Shown: positions 9,111 to 16,896 of the stretch, piece by piece | Position numbering within the stretch: the first letter of the stretch is position 1 | Layout: each line of letters starts with the position of its first letter | Source: Verrucomicrobiota bacterium | GTDB lineage: Bacteria; Verrucomicrobiota; Verrucomicrobiia; Limisphaerales; Fontisphaeraceae | Assembly: GCA_037139415.1 (NCBI GenBank) | Contig: JBAXGN010000001.1 | Span: 57,719-121,718 of the forward strand | Length of the DNA: 64,000 nucleotides | Reading direction: 5' to 3' | Made by a program: the position numbers and the translations under genes | Notes under the pieces: model-generated | What the model saw: the letters and a program-made list of their open reading frames with translations, nothing else | The model's database searches: none | Told to the model about the DNA's origin: nothing

Positions 9111-10217
9111 TCAGGCAACCGGTGGACGCGGCAAGGTGAATGTAAATACCGCTCCGCCACCAGGCCGGTTATGCGCAGTGATATCGCCACCATGTTCCTG
9201 GATGATGCGCCGGCAGATCGAAAGCCCCAAGCCGGTTCCCTGGCGTTTGCCAAAAGTGGCAAAAGGGACGAATATCTTATTCAAGGCCTCAGGCGCAAGC
9301 CCCGGGCCGGAATCCTCAATTTCGGTAATCACCGCCAAGTCGTTCACTTGAAAACGCAAAGTGATTTTACCACCCTCCGGCATCGCCTCCATAGCGTTCT
9401 TAATCAGGTTAAAAAAGACCCGGTAAAGGCGGCGGGAATCCAGCGGGAGAGCAAGAACCGGGGGAGGATTTTCCAAGACGATCTGCACCCCGCCGTGCTG
9501 GGCCGCGCCGTGCAGCTCCGCCAACAACGGATTCACAAAACCCGCGTAATCGGTCAGGGGAAAGTCGCCAGACGTGGGAACACCACGAGCGAACTCCAAC
9601 AAGTCGTTGACCATATTGTTGACGCGGTCCACCTGGTCGTTAATGCGTTGCCGGGCAATTATGCGGTCTGCCAGCGTGTTGTTCGCCTGGCTCGCCATGG
9701 AGGCAGCGAGATTGATGATGGTCAGCGGCGTCTTCAAATCATGGACAATGGAACTCGCGAATCGGCCCACCATGGCAATGCGATCCGCGTGGAGAAGTTG
9801 GTTGATATATTGCCGGTTAAAATCCCGCAACCGCGCGCTAAACCGTTGCAGAAACACCCAGCCAAATTCCGGCGAACGCTTCAATAAATTCACCACTGCG
9901 TCGTGAGGGATGAAATAGACCACGGTCTCGCCTTCCGCAATGGCGTTGGCCGAACGTGGGCGTTTATCCAGCACCGCCATTTCCCCGAAGAAATCTCCCG
10001 GTGCCACCCGGAAAAACACAAATTGCTCGCCAGAATTCGCGGTTCCGACGATGGTTACCTGACCGCTCTTGACCAGGTAAAGACCATCCCCCGTGTCACC
10101 TTCTTTAAAAATCGGCTGACCGCCAGTATAGTGTAACTCATGCGCCGCCTGAAGCAGAAGCTGCGCTTCCTTTTCCGGCAGATGGCTTAACAGGTTATTG
10201 GATTCAATTACATCCAT
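9111..10217 (-). CDS. Cyclic-nucleotide-binding-domain sensor histidine kinase
   Basis: The protein has 368 residues and no membrane segment. Residues about 8-125 form a CRP-like cyclic-nucleotide-binding domain (PIFKEGDTGDGLYLVKSG, PGDFFGEMAVLDKRPRSA). A HisKA-type helix pair carries the phospho-acceptor H159 (SSIVHDLKTPL). The HATPase_c domain shows the N box (NLIKNAMEAM), G1 (DSGPGL) and G2 (GTGLGL). A cytoplasmic two-component kinase gated by a small ligand or by protein contact is expected; the FGEM..L..RPRSA loop resembles cNMP-binding loops, but ligand use is inferred. No receiver gene lies next to it, so the partner is unknown. It converges with the BNR_4 gene, with only 22 bp between the stops. 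Confidence 0.9.
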   Translation of the reverse strand: MDVIESNNLLSHLPEKEAQLLLQAAHELHYTGGQPIFKEGDTGDGLYLVKSGQVTIVGTANSGEQFVFFRVAPGDFFGEMAVLDKRPRSANAIAEGETVVYFIPHDAVVNLLKRSPEFGWVFLQRFSARLRDFNRQYINQLLHADRIAMVGRFASSIVHDLKTPLTIINLAASMASQANNTLADRIIARQRINDQVDRVNNMVNDLLEFARGVPTSGDFPLTDYAGFVNPLLAELHGAAQHGGVQIVLENPPPVLALPLDSRRLYRVFFNLIKNAMEAMPEGGKITLRFQVNDLAVITEIEDSGPGLAPEALNKIFVPFATFGKRQGTGLGLSICRRIIQEHGGDITAHNRPGGGAVFTFTLPRPPVA

Positions 10218-10335
10218 AGATCACACCTACGGACCACCGTTAACACCTCTAGCTTACACCTACGAGGCACCGAATGAAAGTCTTTTTTACGATTTACTCA
10301 GTTATTTAAAAATACCCGTTGACTGAGATATTCGA

Positions 10336-11124
10336 TCACAACCGCCGTAAATGGAAGCCGCCATCCACGTTCAGCACTTCGCCGGTGCTAAAGGGTAACA
10401 TACCAGTGGCAATGGCCACCACTGCCTTGCCAATGTCGTCCGGCTGCCCCCAACGCTGAATGGGGGTGAGACCTTCCCCAATGAGTTTGTCGTACTTCTC
10501 TTTGACCGGCCCGGTCATATCGGTGGCGATGATGCCAGGGCGAATCTCATAGACGTTGATGCCGAACTCCGCCAGGCGCGCGGCGTAGAGCGGGGTGAGC
10601 ATGGCGAGCGCCGCCTTGGCCATGCAATAATCACCCCGATTGATCGAGGCGGTATAGGCGCTGATGGAAGTGACCGTGATGATTTTAGGCTTCTGACTGG
10701 GATTGGCCTTGACCTGCTCAATCATCCAGCGGGATGCCAGTTGGGTGAGGAAATACGGGCCTTTGACATTGATATTGATGAGGCGATCAAAACTTTCTTC
10801 CCCCGCCTCCAGAATATCAGCCCGCACGTTCGGCGCCACCCCGGCATTATTCACCAGCAAATCCAAGCGGCCAAACCGGGCCTGCGTAAAGGCAATCAAG
10901 GTCTCGCGCTGAACTGCCTGGGAGACATCGGCCTGGCATATTTCCGCACGCACGGAGTGCCCCGCTGATTTGCCTGCGACCACGCAATCCGCCGCCGTCT
11001 TCTCGGCGGCTTCCCGGTTGCCGGCATAGTTGATGACGACATCAAAACCAGTCTTGGACAATTCCAAAGCAATTCCACGCCCGATACCACGGGACGCGCC
11101 AGTAACAAGTGCTACATCGTTCAT
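10336..11124 (-). CDS. SDR-family 3-ketoacyl-ACP reductase-like oxidoreductase
   Basis: The protein is 262 residues from ATG 11124. A longer frame upstream would run into the divergent gene at 11256 and has no domain content. It is a classical short-chain dehydrogenase/reductase: the TGASRGIG nucleotide loop at the N-terminus, NNAG in the centre, and the Ser-Tyr-Lys catalytic set ([19 protein letters not shown]). It ends with a FabG-like tail ([15 protein letters not shown]). It probably reduces a keto group with NADPH or NADH. FabG-like SDRs also act on sugars and secondary metabolites, and no fatty-acid genes are nearby, so the substrate is not assigned. Confidence 0.88.
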   Translation of the reverse strand: MNDVALVTGASRGIGRGIALELSKTGFDVVINYAGNREAAEKTAADCVVAGKSAGHSVRAEICQADVSQAVQRETLIAFTQARFGRLDLLVNNAGVAPNVRADILEAGEESFDRLININVKGPYFLTQLASRWMIEQVKANPSQKPKIITVTSISAYTASINRGDYCMAKAALAMLTPLYAARLAEFGINVYEIRPGIIATDMTGPVKEKYDKLIGEGLTPIQRWGQPDDIGKAVVAIATGMLPFSTGEVLNVDGGFHLRRL

Positions 11125-11255
11125 ACCAAGACAGCATACCCAAAAAGGCGGATTGGATTCAATGGCATAAAAAACAATGAGGTGAAATTCGTGTAAAATC
11201 ATCATTGCATTTTGGCCAGAAAGTGGCAGTTTACAGACAAAGTAAACGCACGTAT

Positions 11256-11969
11256 ATGATTGCCCGAACAAAACGCTCCGATGGCGGAACACCTGCCGGA
11301 TGGTTGGCCTTTACCCTGATCGAACTTTTGGTGGTCATCGCCATCATTGCCATCTTGGCGAGCCTATTGTTGCCGGCGCTGGCCAAGGCCAAAGAGCGGG
11401 CCAATGCGACCGTTTGCCTGAATAACCTGCGCCAAATAGCCCTCGCGTCCCATATCTATGCCACGGATAATAACGACTCGCTGCCACACCCGAATTGGAA
11501 TGTGAGTTCAACCGGCTGGCTTTACACCGCTAATTCGGGTGGGATGAAGTATAACTTAACCGCAGGCCAACTGTGGCCTTATATTAATAATACGAAAACC
11601 TATTTATGCCCGGGGGATAGCACTAACGACGTAAACTTTCTGCAACGGTGGGCGATCGGGAACCAGGGCTTAACCAGCTACTGCATGAACGGGGCGGGTT
11701 GCGCATTTTTGACCGGTCCCTCGTTGAAACTGGGAGCAATGAATGGCGCGGCCTATATGCTGTGGGAACAGGACGAGAAAACCCCATCCTATTATAACGA
11801 TGGGGCCAATTACCCTAGCGAACCGGTCTCCCGTCGGCATTTGGACGGAGCCGCCGTGGCAACTTATTCTGGTGGCGGTGGATTTATGAAGTTTGACAAA
11901 TTTGCCAGGGAAGCAACAAACTCACCTGGATTGCTTTGGTGCAACCCCAATAGCGCCAATGGCCATTAA
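11256..11969 (+). CDS. Prepilin-type N-terminal domain protein (DUF1559-like, type II secretion G-like)
   Basis: The protein is 237 residues from ATG 11256. The N-terminus has the class III signal [14 protein letters not shown] followed by a long helix ([11 protein letters not shown]), as in the expanded family of pseudopilin-like proteins in Verrucomicrobiota and Planctomycetota. Glu +5 of the mature helix is present. The residue before the cleavage point is Ala rather than the usual Gly, which is slightly unusual. The globular part contains [21 protein letters not shown], characteristic of this family, and a late R-R-H..G segment. These proteins are thought to be processed by prepilin peptidase and placed in the envelope; individual functions are unknown. 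Confidence 0.88.
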   Translation: MIARTKRSDGGTPAGWLAFTLIELLVVIAIIAILASLLLPALAKAKERANATVCLNNLRQIALASHIYATDNNDSLPHPNWNVSSTGWLYTANSGGMKYNLTAGQLWPYINNTKTYLCPGDSTNDVNFLQRWAIGNQGLTSYCMNGAGCAFLTGPSLKLGAMNGAAYMLWEQDEKTPSYYNDGANYPSEPVSRRHLDGAAVATYSGGGGFMKFDKFAREATNSPGLLWCNPNSANGH

Positions 11970-11977
11970 GACCTTTT

Positions 11978-12451
11978 ATGAAAACATTAATCCATGGTTG
12001 GGTGGCCGTTTTGACGTGTGGTTTTGCCATCGGGTGGTGTGGGTGTAGCAAGGATAGTTCTACTTCAGAGGCCGACAAATTGACCAAGGCATTTGCGGTG
12101 TCTAAGTCCCCCACCCCGCCGGCTGATTCAGTTGCACCGGCTCCCGCGGAGACGACTGCCCCACCGGCCGACCCCGGACAACCAGCAGCGCCCACTGTCA
12201 AGTTTGCCCCGGTGCCAACGCAGCCCTTGGTGAAAACCGCCACCGAAGCCATCAAGAAGCAGCAGTACGAAGTGGCTCTCACCAACCTGCACGCGTTGAC
12301 CAAAGCATCCAATCTCTCCCCCGACCAACGTGGCGCGGTTCAGGAAACCATGGCGGAATTGCAGCAGCGCTTGATTCGTGACATGCAAGCCGGAGACCCC
12401 AAGGCGAAGCGGGCGGTCGAAGCCATGATGAAGATGATGGAAAATCCGTGA
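11978..12451 (+). CDS. Small Pro/Ala-rich putative lipoprotein
   Basis: The protein has 157 residues. A hydrophobic N-terminus ends in GWCGCSKD, consistent with lipoprotein processing at Cys23, although the lipobox is weak. A low-complexity Pro/Ala linker follows (residues about 45-75: PTPPADSVAPAPAETTAPP), then a helical C-terminal part of about 80 residues (AIKKQQYEVALTNLHALTK), which could form a short TPR-like helical hairpin. It starts 8 bp after the prepilin-like gene, and its TGA shares a base with the ATG of the following propeller gene (TGATG). The three genes therefore look like one operon. No specific function can be assigned. Confidence 0.75.
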   Translation: MKTLIHGWVAVLTCGFAIGWCGCSKDSSTSEADKLTKAFAVSKSPTPPADSVAPAPAETTAPPADPGQPAAPTVKFAPVPTQPLVKTATEAIKKQQYEVALTNLHALTKASNLSPDQRGAVQETMAELQQRLIRDMQAGDPKAKRAVEAMMKMMENP

Positions 12452-14646
12452 TGGTTTTCCGATGGTGGAAAGGCGCTCGTGGTCCGCAGGTGGCGCGTAT
12501 TTTCCCAACGCTCTCGAAGAAAATGACGACTGGTTGTTCAGTGGTCAAATTCGCTAATTTGCTGGCAGGATTGCTAGTGGGGTGGCTCTGGTTTAATTCC
12601 CCGTCTGTGATTGCCCAGGATTGGTGCGGGTTTCGCGGTTTGGAGAAACAAGGCTATGCCGCCGATGCCCACCCTCCGCTGGTCTGGACCGCCAATCAAA
12701 ACGTACGCTGGACAACAGTAGTACCCGGCCAGGGCCACTCTTCGCCGATCGCACAGGGATCACGAATTTATGTAACCACCGCCATGTATGGCGGTTTTTG
12801 CGAAAAACTCCGCCAGGTGCTCGATTACCTGACGACGGCGGCAGCGTGCTTGTTGACCGCGTTGGGCATCGGTTTGGTTGCCCGATTACTACCGGTCAAC
12901 CAGCATGGCTGGCAGGCCACATCAGCCTATGGCCAAGCCGTGTTCCTGATGCTAATCTTGGCGGTGGTAGTCGAAACGGTTGTGTTTGGCGATAATCTGC
13001 TGCGGGTGCATGACAGCGAAGGACGGGCATGGAAAGTGACGACCCTCATGGGTGTTGCCTGCTTGGTTTTAAGCGCGCTTCATGCGCGCACGTCAACCCG
13101 GTGGTGGTGGATTATCGGATGGATATGCTGCGCCTTCTCCGTCGCGGCGTATGTGAGCCTGCCGATCCGGGAGGAGCTTTCCCCCATGTTTTCCCTGGCC
13201 GGCATCAGGTGGAAATTAATCTTGGCATTACCCATCTTAGCCGGCGTGTTGCTGTTCCTGTTGGCCCATTTTGTGCGTCGGTTGGATAATCCGCCAGACA
13301 CCGAACACGCTACGGCTCCCGTTGGCATTCCGTTGGGAGGACTTTTATGGCGAATGACATTGATCGCAGTGGCCACCTTCGCCGTGATCACCGCCGGGGT
13401 TGTTTACGGGGCTTGGGTGGTGGCTGACAGGTCGCTGGAAAACATCCAGTGGCGACCCGTTGCGGGTTGGTGGCTGATCGTGCTTGCCGGAGTGCTTGGC
13501 CCAACTTACGTTTTCCATCAAGCACGGCGGCACGCCCGGCTGGGCCAGGCAGTTCTTGCGCCACCATCACCACTTTTTGCGGGGGTCGCGCTCACCTTGG
13601 CTGGACTGTATTTTTTTCAGGCAAATTACCTTTCCGATCGGCGCGAACTGCTTCGCAGCGTAGTTTGCCTTGATGCCGATACGGGAAAAATACAATGGCT
13701 GTGCCCTGTATCTCAAACTGCGGTGGAAAAAATTGGCATGCCCAACTCCCCCGCCACGCCCACCCCCGTGACGGATCCCACCGGTGTTTACACCTATTTC
13801 GGATCCGCCGGTTTGGTCGCGATGGACACACAGGGCAAGATCATCTGGAAAAACTCGCAGCTCCCGTCGGTCAGCCAGTTTGGTTCGGCAGCCTCGCCGG
13901 TGCGCCACGGCGAACACCTGTTCCTCGTGTGCGACAATCGCAGCCGGAGCGATATCGCCGGCAGCCTGCCGGCCTGCGCCGCCGCAGTGGATGCCCGCAC
14001 TGGCAAGTTCCTTTGGCGAACCGAGCGTCCCTTGAGTCCGCGCATTGACACGTCCTACGCCACCCCCATAGTTTGGACCAATGCTGAAGGCGTGTCGTTG
14101 ATCGTGCAAGGATGGGACGATATCAAGGCGTACAGCGTAGAAACCGGCCGGGAGTGCTGGTCGTATGCCTGGCCATTCCGCGGCATGCACCTGGTGGCCG
14201 GGATGACCCGCAATGAAAATCGTCTCTTGGCGATGGATGGGGAACAGGTGCTGGCGCTCGACTTAAGCCATGGGCAAAGAACAACACCGGCAGTGGTATG
14301 GCGACAAAAAATCCTGGGCGAGAAAACTGCGTCGCCAGCCGTCGCGCGCGGAATGATGTTCTTGATCACCGAAGAGGGGCAGGCGACTTGTCTGGACACA
14401 GCCACTGGGAACATTCATTGGCGACACCGATTTCCCGGGCGATATTATGCGTCGGTAGTTGCCACGGACGAGCGAGTTTATTTTTTCAGTGAAACCAGTC
14501 GCACTCTGGTTGCGGCTCTGGACCAGACTTTTAAACTATTGGCGGATAACCGGCTGCCAGACCGCACTTATGCCACTCCAGCCCCCACCGGCAAACGCCT
14601 GATCTACCGCACCAGTGGCACCTTGTATTGTTTGGAAGAAAATTAA
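12451..14646 (+). CDS. Membrane protein with PQQ-like beta-propeller split by a multi-TM insertion
   Basis: The protein has about 731 residues. ATG 12451 overlaps the upstream stop; ATG 12523 opens a more standard signal peptide (MTTGCSVVKFANLLAG) and may be the real start. After the signal comes one PQQ-like blade (WCGFRGLEKQG..WTTVVPGQGHSSPIAQGSRIYVTTA). About eight hydrophobic segments follow (roughly residues 125-400). The remaining blades then resume (VVCLDADTGKIQW, GLVAMDTQGKIIW, VDARTGKFLWRTE, AYSVETGRECWSY, CLDTATGNIHWRH). No dehydrogenase residues are obvious, so it is probably a scaffold or sensor facing the periplasm. The membrane block inside the propeller is unusual. It is translationally coupled to the lipoprotein gene. 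Confidence 0.8.
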   Translation: MVFRWWKGARGPQVARIFPTLSKKMTTGCSVVKFANLLAGLLVGWLWFNSPSVIAQDWCGFRGLEKQGYAADAHPPLVWTANQNVRWTTVVPGQGHSSPIAQGSRIYVTTAMYGGFCEKLRQVLDYLTTAAACLLTALGIGLVARLLPVNQHGWQATSAYGQAVFLMLILAVVVETVVFGDNLLRVHDSEGRAWKVTTLMGVACLVLSALHARTSTRWWWIIGWICCAFSVAAYVSLPIREELSPMFSLAGIRWKLILALPILAGVLLFLLAHFVRRLDNPPDTEHATAPVGIPLGGLLWRMTLIAVATFAVITAGVVYGAWVVADRSLENIQWRPVAGWWLIVLAGVLGPTYVFHQARRHARLGQAVLAPPSPLFAGVALTLAGLYFFQANYLSDRRELLRSVVCLDADTGKIQWLCPVSQTAVEKIGMPNSPATPTPVTDPTGVYTYFGSAGLVAMDTQGKIIWKNSQLPSVSQFGSAASPVRHGEHLFLVCDNRSRSDIAGSLPACAAAVDARTGKFLWRTERPLSPRIDTSYATPIVWTNAEGVSLIVQGWDDIKAYSVETGRECWSYAWPFRGMHLVAGMTRNENRLLAMDGEQVLALDLSHGQRTTPAVVWRQKILGEKTASPAVARGMMFLITEEGQATCLDTATGNIHWRHRFPGRYYASVVATDERVYFFSETSRTLVAALDQTFKLLADNRLPDRTYATPAPTGKRLIYRTSGTLYCLEEN

Positions 14647-14728
14647 TTCGGTGCAGAATGGAGAGTCTGGCCGAGCCATTCCACAATAATTCCAACAAAC
14701 AGTTGGCGGCTTGGATCGAGACCACCCT

Positions 14729-15412
14729 TCACTTCCCCACCCCCAGCAGGCGCGGATAGTCAGAAACAGACAGCGTTACTTCAACGCCGTTGTCGGCCGT
14801 AGCAGTGGCTTGCACCGGGAGATTCCGGTTCTCCAGCGGATCGTAATACGTCACCTGAGTGCCTTTTACCCCGGTCAGCTTCAAGCGGAATTGCGCGGGG
14901 GAAAGCCGGTTGGTCATGTCGCGGGTCATCACGTACACCGCCACCAGGTGTTTCTGCGGATTCACCTGGAAAGGCAGGGCGGCGAGCACTTCGCGGTTCC
15001 ATAATGGCGGATGGGTGGCGTCACCTTCAAACACCTTGGTCTGCGGCCCGAGCGCAGTCACCTCAATGCCCAGCGGGTCAGTCTTTGCCAGCGGCACGCT
15101 GCCGGCAAATGCGCGGGTGAGATTCTGCAAGACGCGCATTGGCGGAGTGGCGACGGTTTCAAATTTGGCGTCAACGGGAAGCGTCTTCAAGTTCACGGGC
15201 AATAGGCCGAAGGAGGTGGCTTTGTCCTCGTAAGCGACAAAATAATGCAGGACATCCACGCCTTTGTTCAGCCACAGGCAGAAGCTGCGGGTGGCGCAAA
15301 AGGTTTTGAGCTGCCAGGCACCGACTTCGTCATTAACCCCGCACTCCGGCGGCAACACGCCGTGCTCGGTCATGTAATGGTAAGTCCGGTCCACGCCGGG
15401 CGCTTTGGCCCC
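14729..15412 (-). pseudogene. 3' part of the interrupted glycosidase-like gene (after in-frame TAG)
   Basis: This frame is exactly continuous with the upstream frame ending at TAG 15413-15415; only that codon separates them. Reading on gives GAKAPGVDRTYHYMTEHGV, which looks like ordinary helix. It encodes the rest of the barrel (WQLKTFCATRSFCLWLNKGVDV) and a C-terminal beta-sandwich (VTYYDPLENRNLPVQATA, VEVTLSVSDYPRLLG). A GTG at 15394 could restart translation of 221 residues, but there is no clear ribosome-binding site and the fragment lacks a signal peptide. It is best read as the tail of a gene killed by a nonsense mutation or hit by a base-call error. Confidence 0.7.
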
Positions 15413-16630
15413 CTAGCGCGTCGGCGGACGTAAATGGCGGATCAGACATTCGGTCTGGATGAACGTCGGCGACCAACCTTCCATCATACGGATTTCGTAA
15501 GTCGGCACAAAACCCTCGATCGGCGGCTGGTCCTTGCGGGCCGGATGGCCATCGAAGCGCCGCGTACCGGTGCCGTAGGGATGATAGCTTTGGCCATCAG
15601 TACCCGGCGGCAGGTTCTCGATTTTACAGTGGAAGAAGGTAGTGTTGGAAAATCCCCAGATGCAACGCACCTTCGGGTTCGCTTTTTTCACCGCCGCCAC
15701 CGTGCGCCGAGCCAGTTCCCAGCAGCGGCCACCAGCGTTGAGAAAGTCCGGTTGCTTTTGGGTGATCTTGGGCGCGGCCTTGTCGTAGTAATCATTGATA
15801 TTGAGGAAGTGGGTGCCGAACGTTAGCTCGTTCCAGATTTCCAGGTCGAACTCCTTTGCCCCCGCCGCTTCGGCCAGGCGGCAGAGATGCAGCGCGTGGC
15901 GCACCCAGCCAGCGGCGGTTTCCTCGAATTCCGGTGTGCCAACGGGATGCAGCGGGGCGTATTTGAGGGTAGCCATGGGCAGTTTGCCCGCCTTGAGATC
16001 CTTGGGTAACGACTTGCTCAGGGTCACTTCACCCGTCTGCTCATTGATGGCCGTGATCAAACCTTCCGCCGCCCAATAGTCGGAGAGACCGTTTAGCCCG
16101 GATCGGCCAAGGACGAGGTCTTTGGTGGAATCCAAACGAACCGTTTTCGCTCCTTTGGAGGCGTCCGCCAGCAGACGGCGCTCGAAGAACTTCACCGGAC
16201 AGGGCACGCCTTGATGGGAATTGATCAGCAAGGTCGGGCGGATACCGTACTGGACGCAGAGTTCCAGTCGGCGACGAATTTTCGCCTCGGCGTTCAGCCG
16301 GTTTTCCTCCCAGCCCATCTCGCCCCAGCCGATTTCCATGCGAAAGGTTTTGAACCCGGTTTCTGCCAGCAGCCGGATGGCCAGTTCATCGGTGTTGTTC
16401 GGGATATGCAGGTTGACGCCGATGCCGCTCAGGAACTCCTGCCCACTGCGGGTTTCCAGGTACCCACGCCACGGTTGTTTATAATGGCTCATTTTGGGCC
16501 ACGGACAATCCAATTGGGCTGGGTCAACATAGGGTGCGACGGGAAATTCCTCCGCCCAAGCAACCACCGCCATCGCCCAAGGCGCAAGAAATAGACATGT
16601 CTTCAAAGTGTCGCGAATCCGTGTTTGCAT
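15413..16630 (-). CDS. 5' part of a secreted glycoside-hydrolase-like protein, ended by premature TAG
   Basis: From ATG 16630 (alternative 16678) the frame encodes a signal peptide (MQTRIRDTLKTCLFLAPW..AWAEE) and most of a TIM-barrel hydrolase similar to GH39/GH5-type enzymes. Seen: ETGFKTFRMEIGWGE, YGIRPTLLINSHQ, the acid/base candidate in EIWNELTFGTH, and the nucleophile candidate Glu in FIQTECLIRHL. It stops at TAG 15413-15415, directly after the putative nucleophile strand, leaving the barrel unfinished. Family and substrate are not assigned. Because the same frame resumes immediately, a full protein of about 633 residues was probably the original form. TAG is an ordinary stop elsewhere in the window (araD, GH16), so routine readthrough is unlikely. 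Confidence 0.7.
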   Translation of the reverse strand: MQTRIRDTLKTCLFLAPWAMAVVAWAEEFPVAPYVDPAQLDCPWPKMSHYKQPWRGYLETRSGQEFLSGIGVNLHIPNNTDELAIRLLAETGFKTFRMEIGWGEMGWEENRLNAEAKIRRRLELCVQYGIRPTLLINSHQGVPCPVKFFERRLLADASKGAKTVRLDSTKDLVLGRSGLNGLSDYWAAEGLITAINEQTGEVTLSKSLPKDLKAGKLPMATLKYAPLHPVGTPEFEETAAGWVRHALHLCRLAEAAGAKEFDLEIWNELTFGTHFLNINDYYDKAAPKITQKQPDFLNAGGRCWELARRTVAAVKKANPKVRCIWGFSNTTFFHCKIENLPPGTDGQSYHPYGTGTRRFDGHPARKDQPPIEGFVPTYEIRMMEGWSPTFIQTECLIRHLRPPTR

Positions 16631-16896
16631 GAACCGGATGAAACCTGATCGCCCGGTGCCTGTCAATTCCAGGGCCATTAAATTGCCGCTCCCGATCCAC
16701 CCGGGAATTCGACCGATAATGGATGGTTATTCACGCTGACCAAGCCAAACCAAACCAATCGCGGTAACGGTATGATCCAGCAGCATCATTGCTCTCTATT
16801 TTTCACAGGTTTCTGCCGGCCTGTTTGTCTGCAAGATTGGGATTTCCCACCGCTTCCCAGTTTGCAGCCACGGAATTCTGTGGTATGTGTTGACCC

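Noticed and set aside
14729..16630. TAG readthrough (recoding) in the broken glycosidase
   Set aside because: TAG is used as a normal stop for araD and the GH16 gene, and no special structure or pyrrolysine genes were seen.
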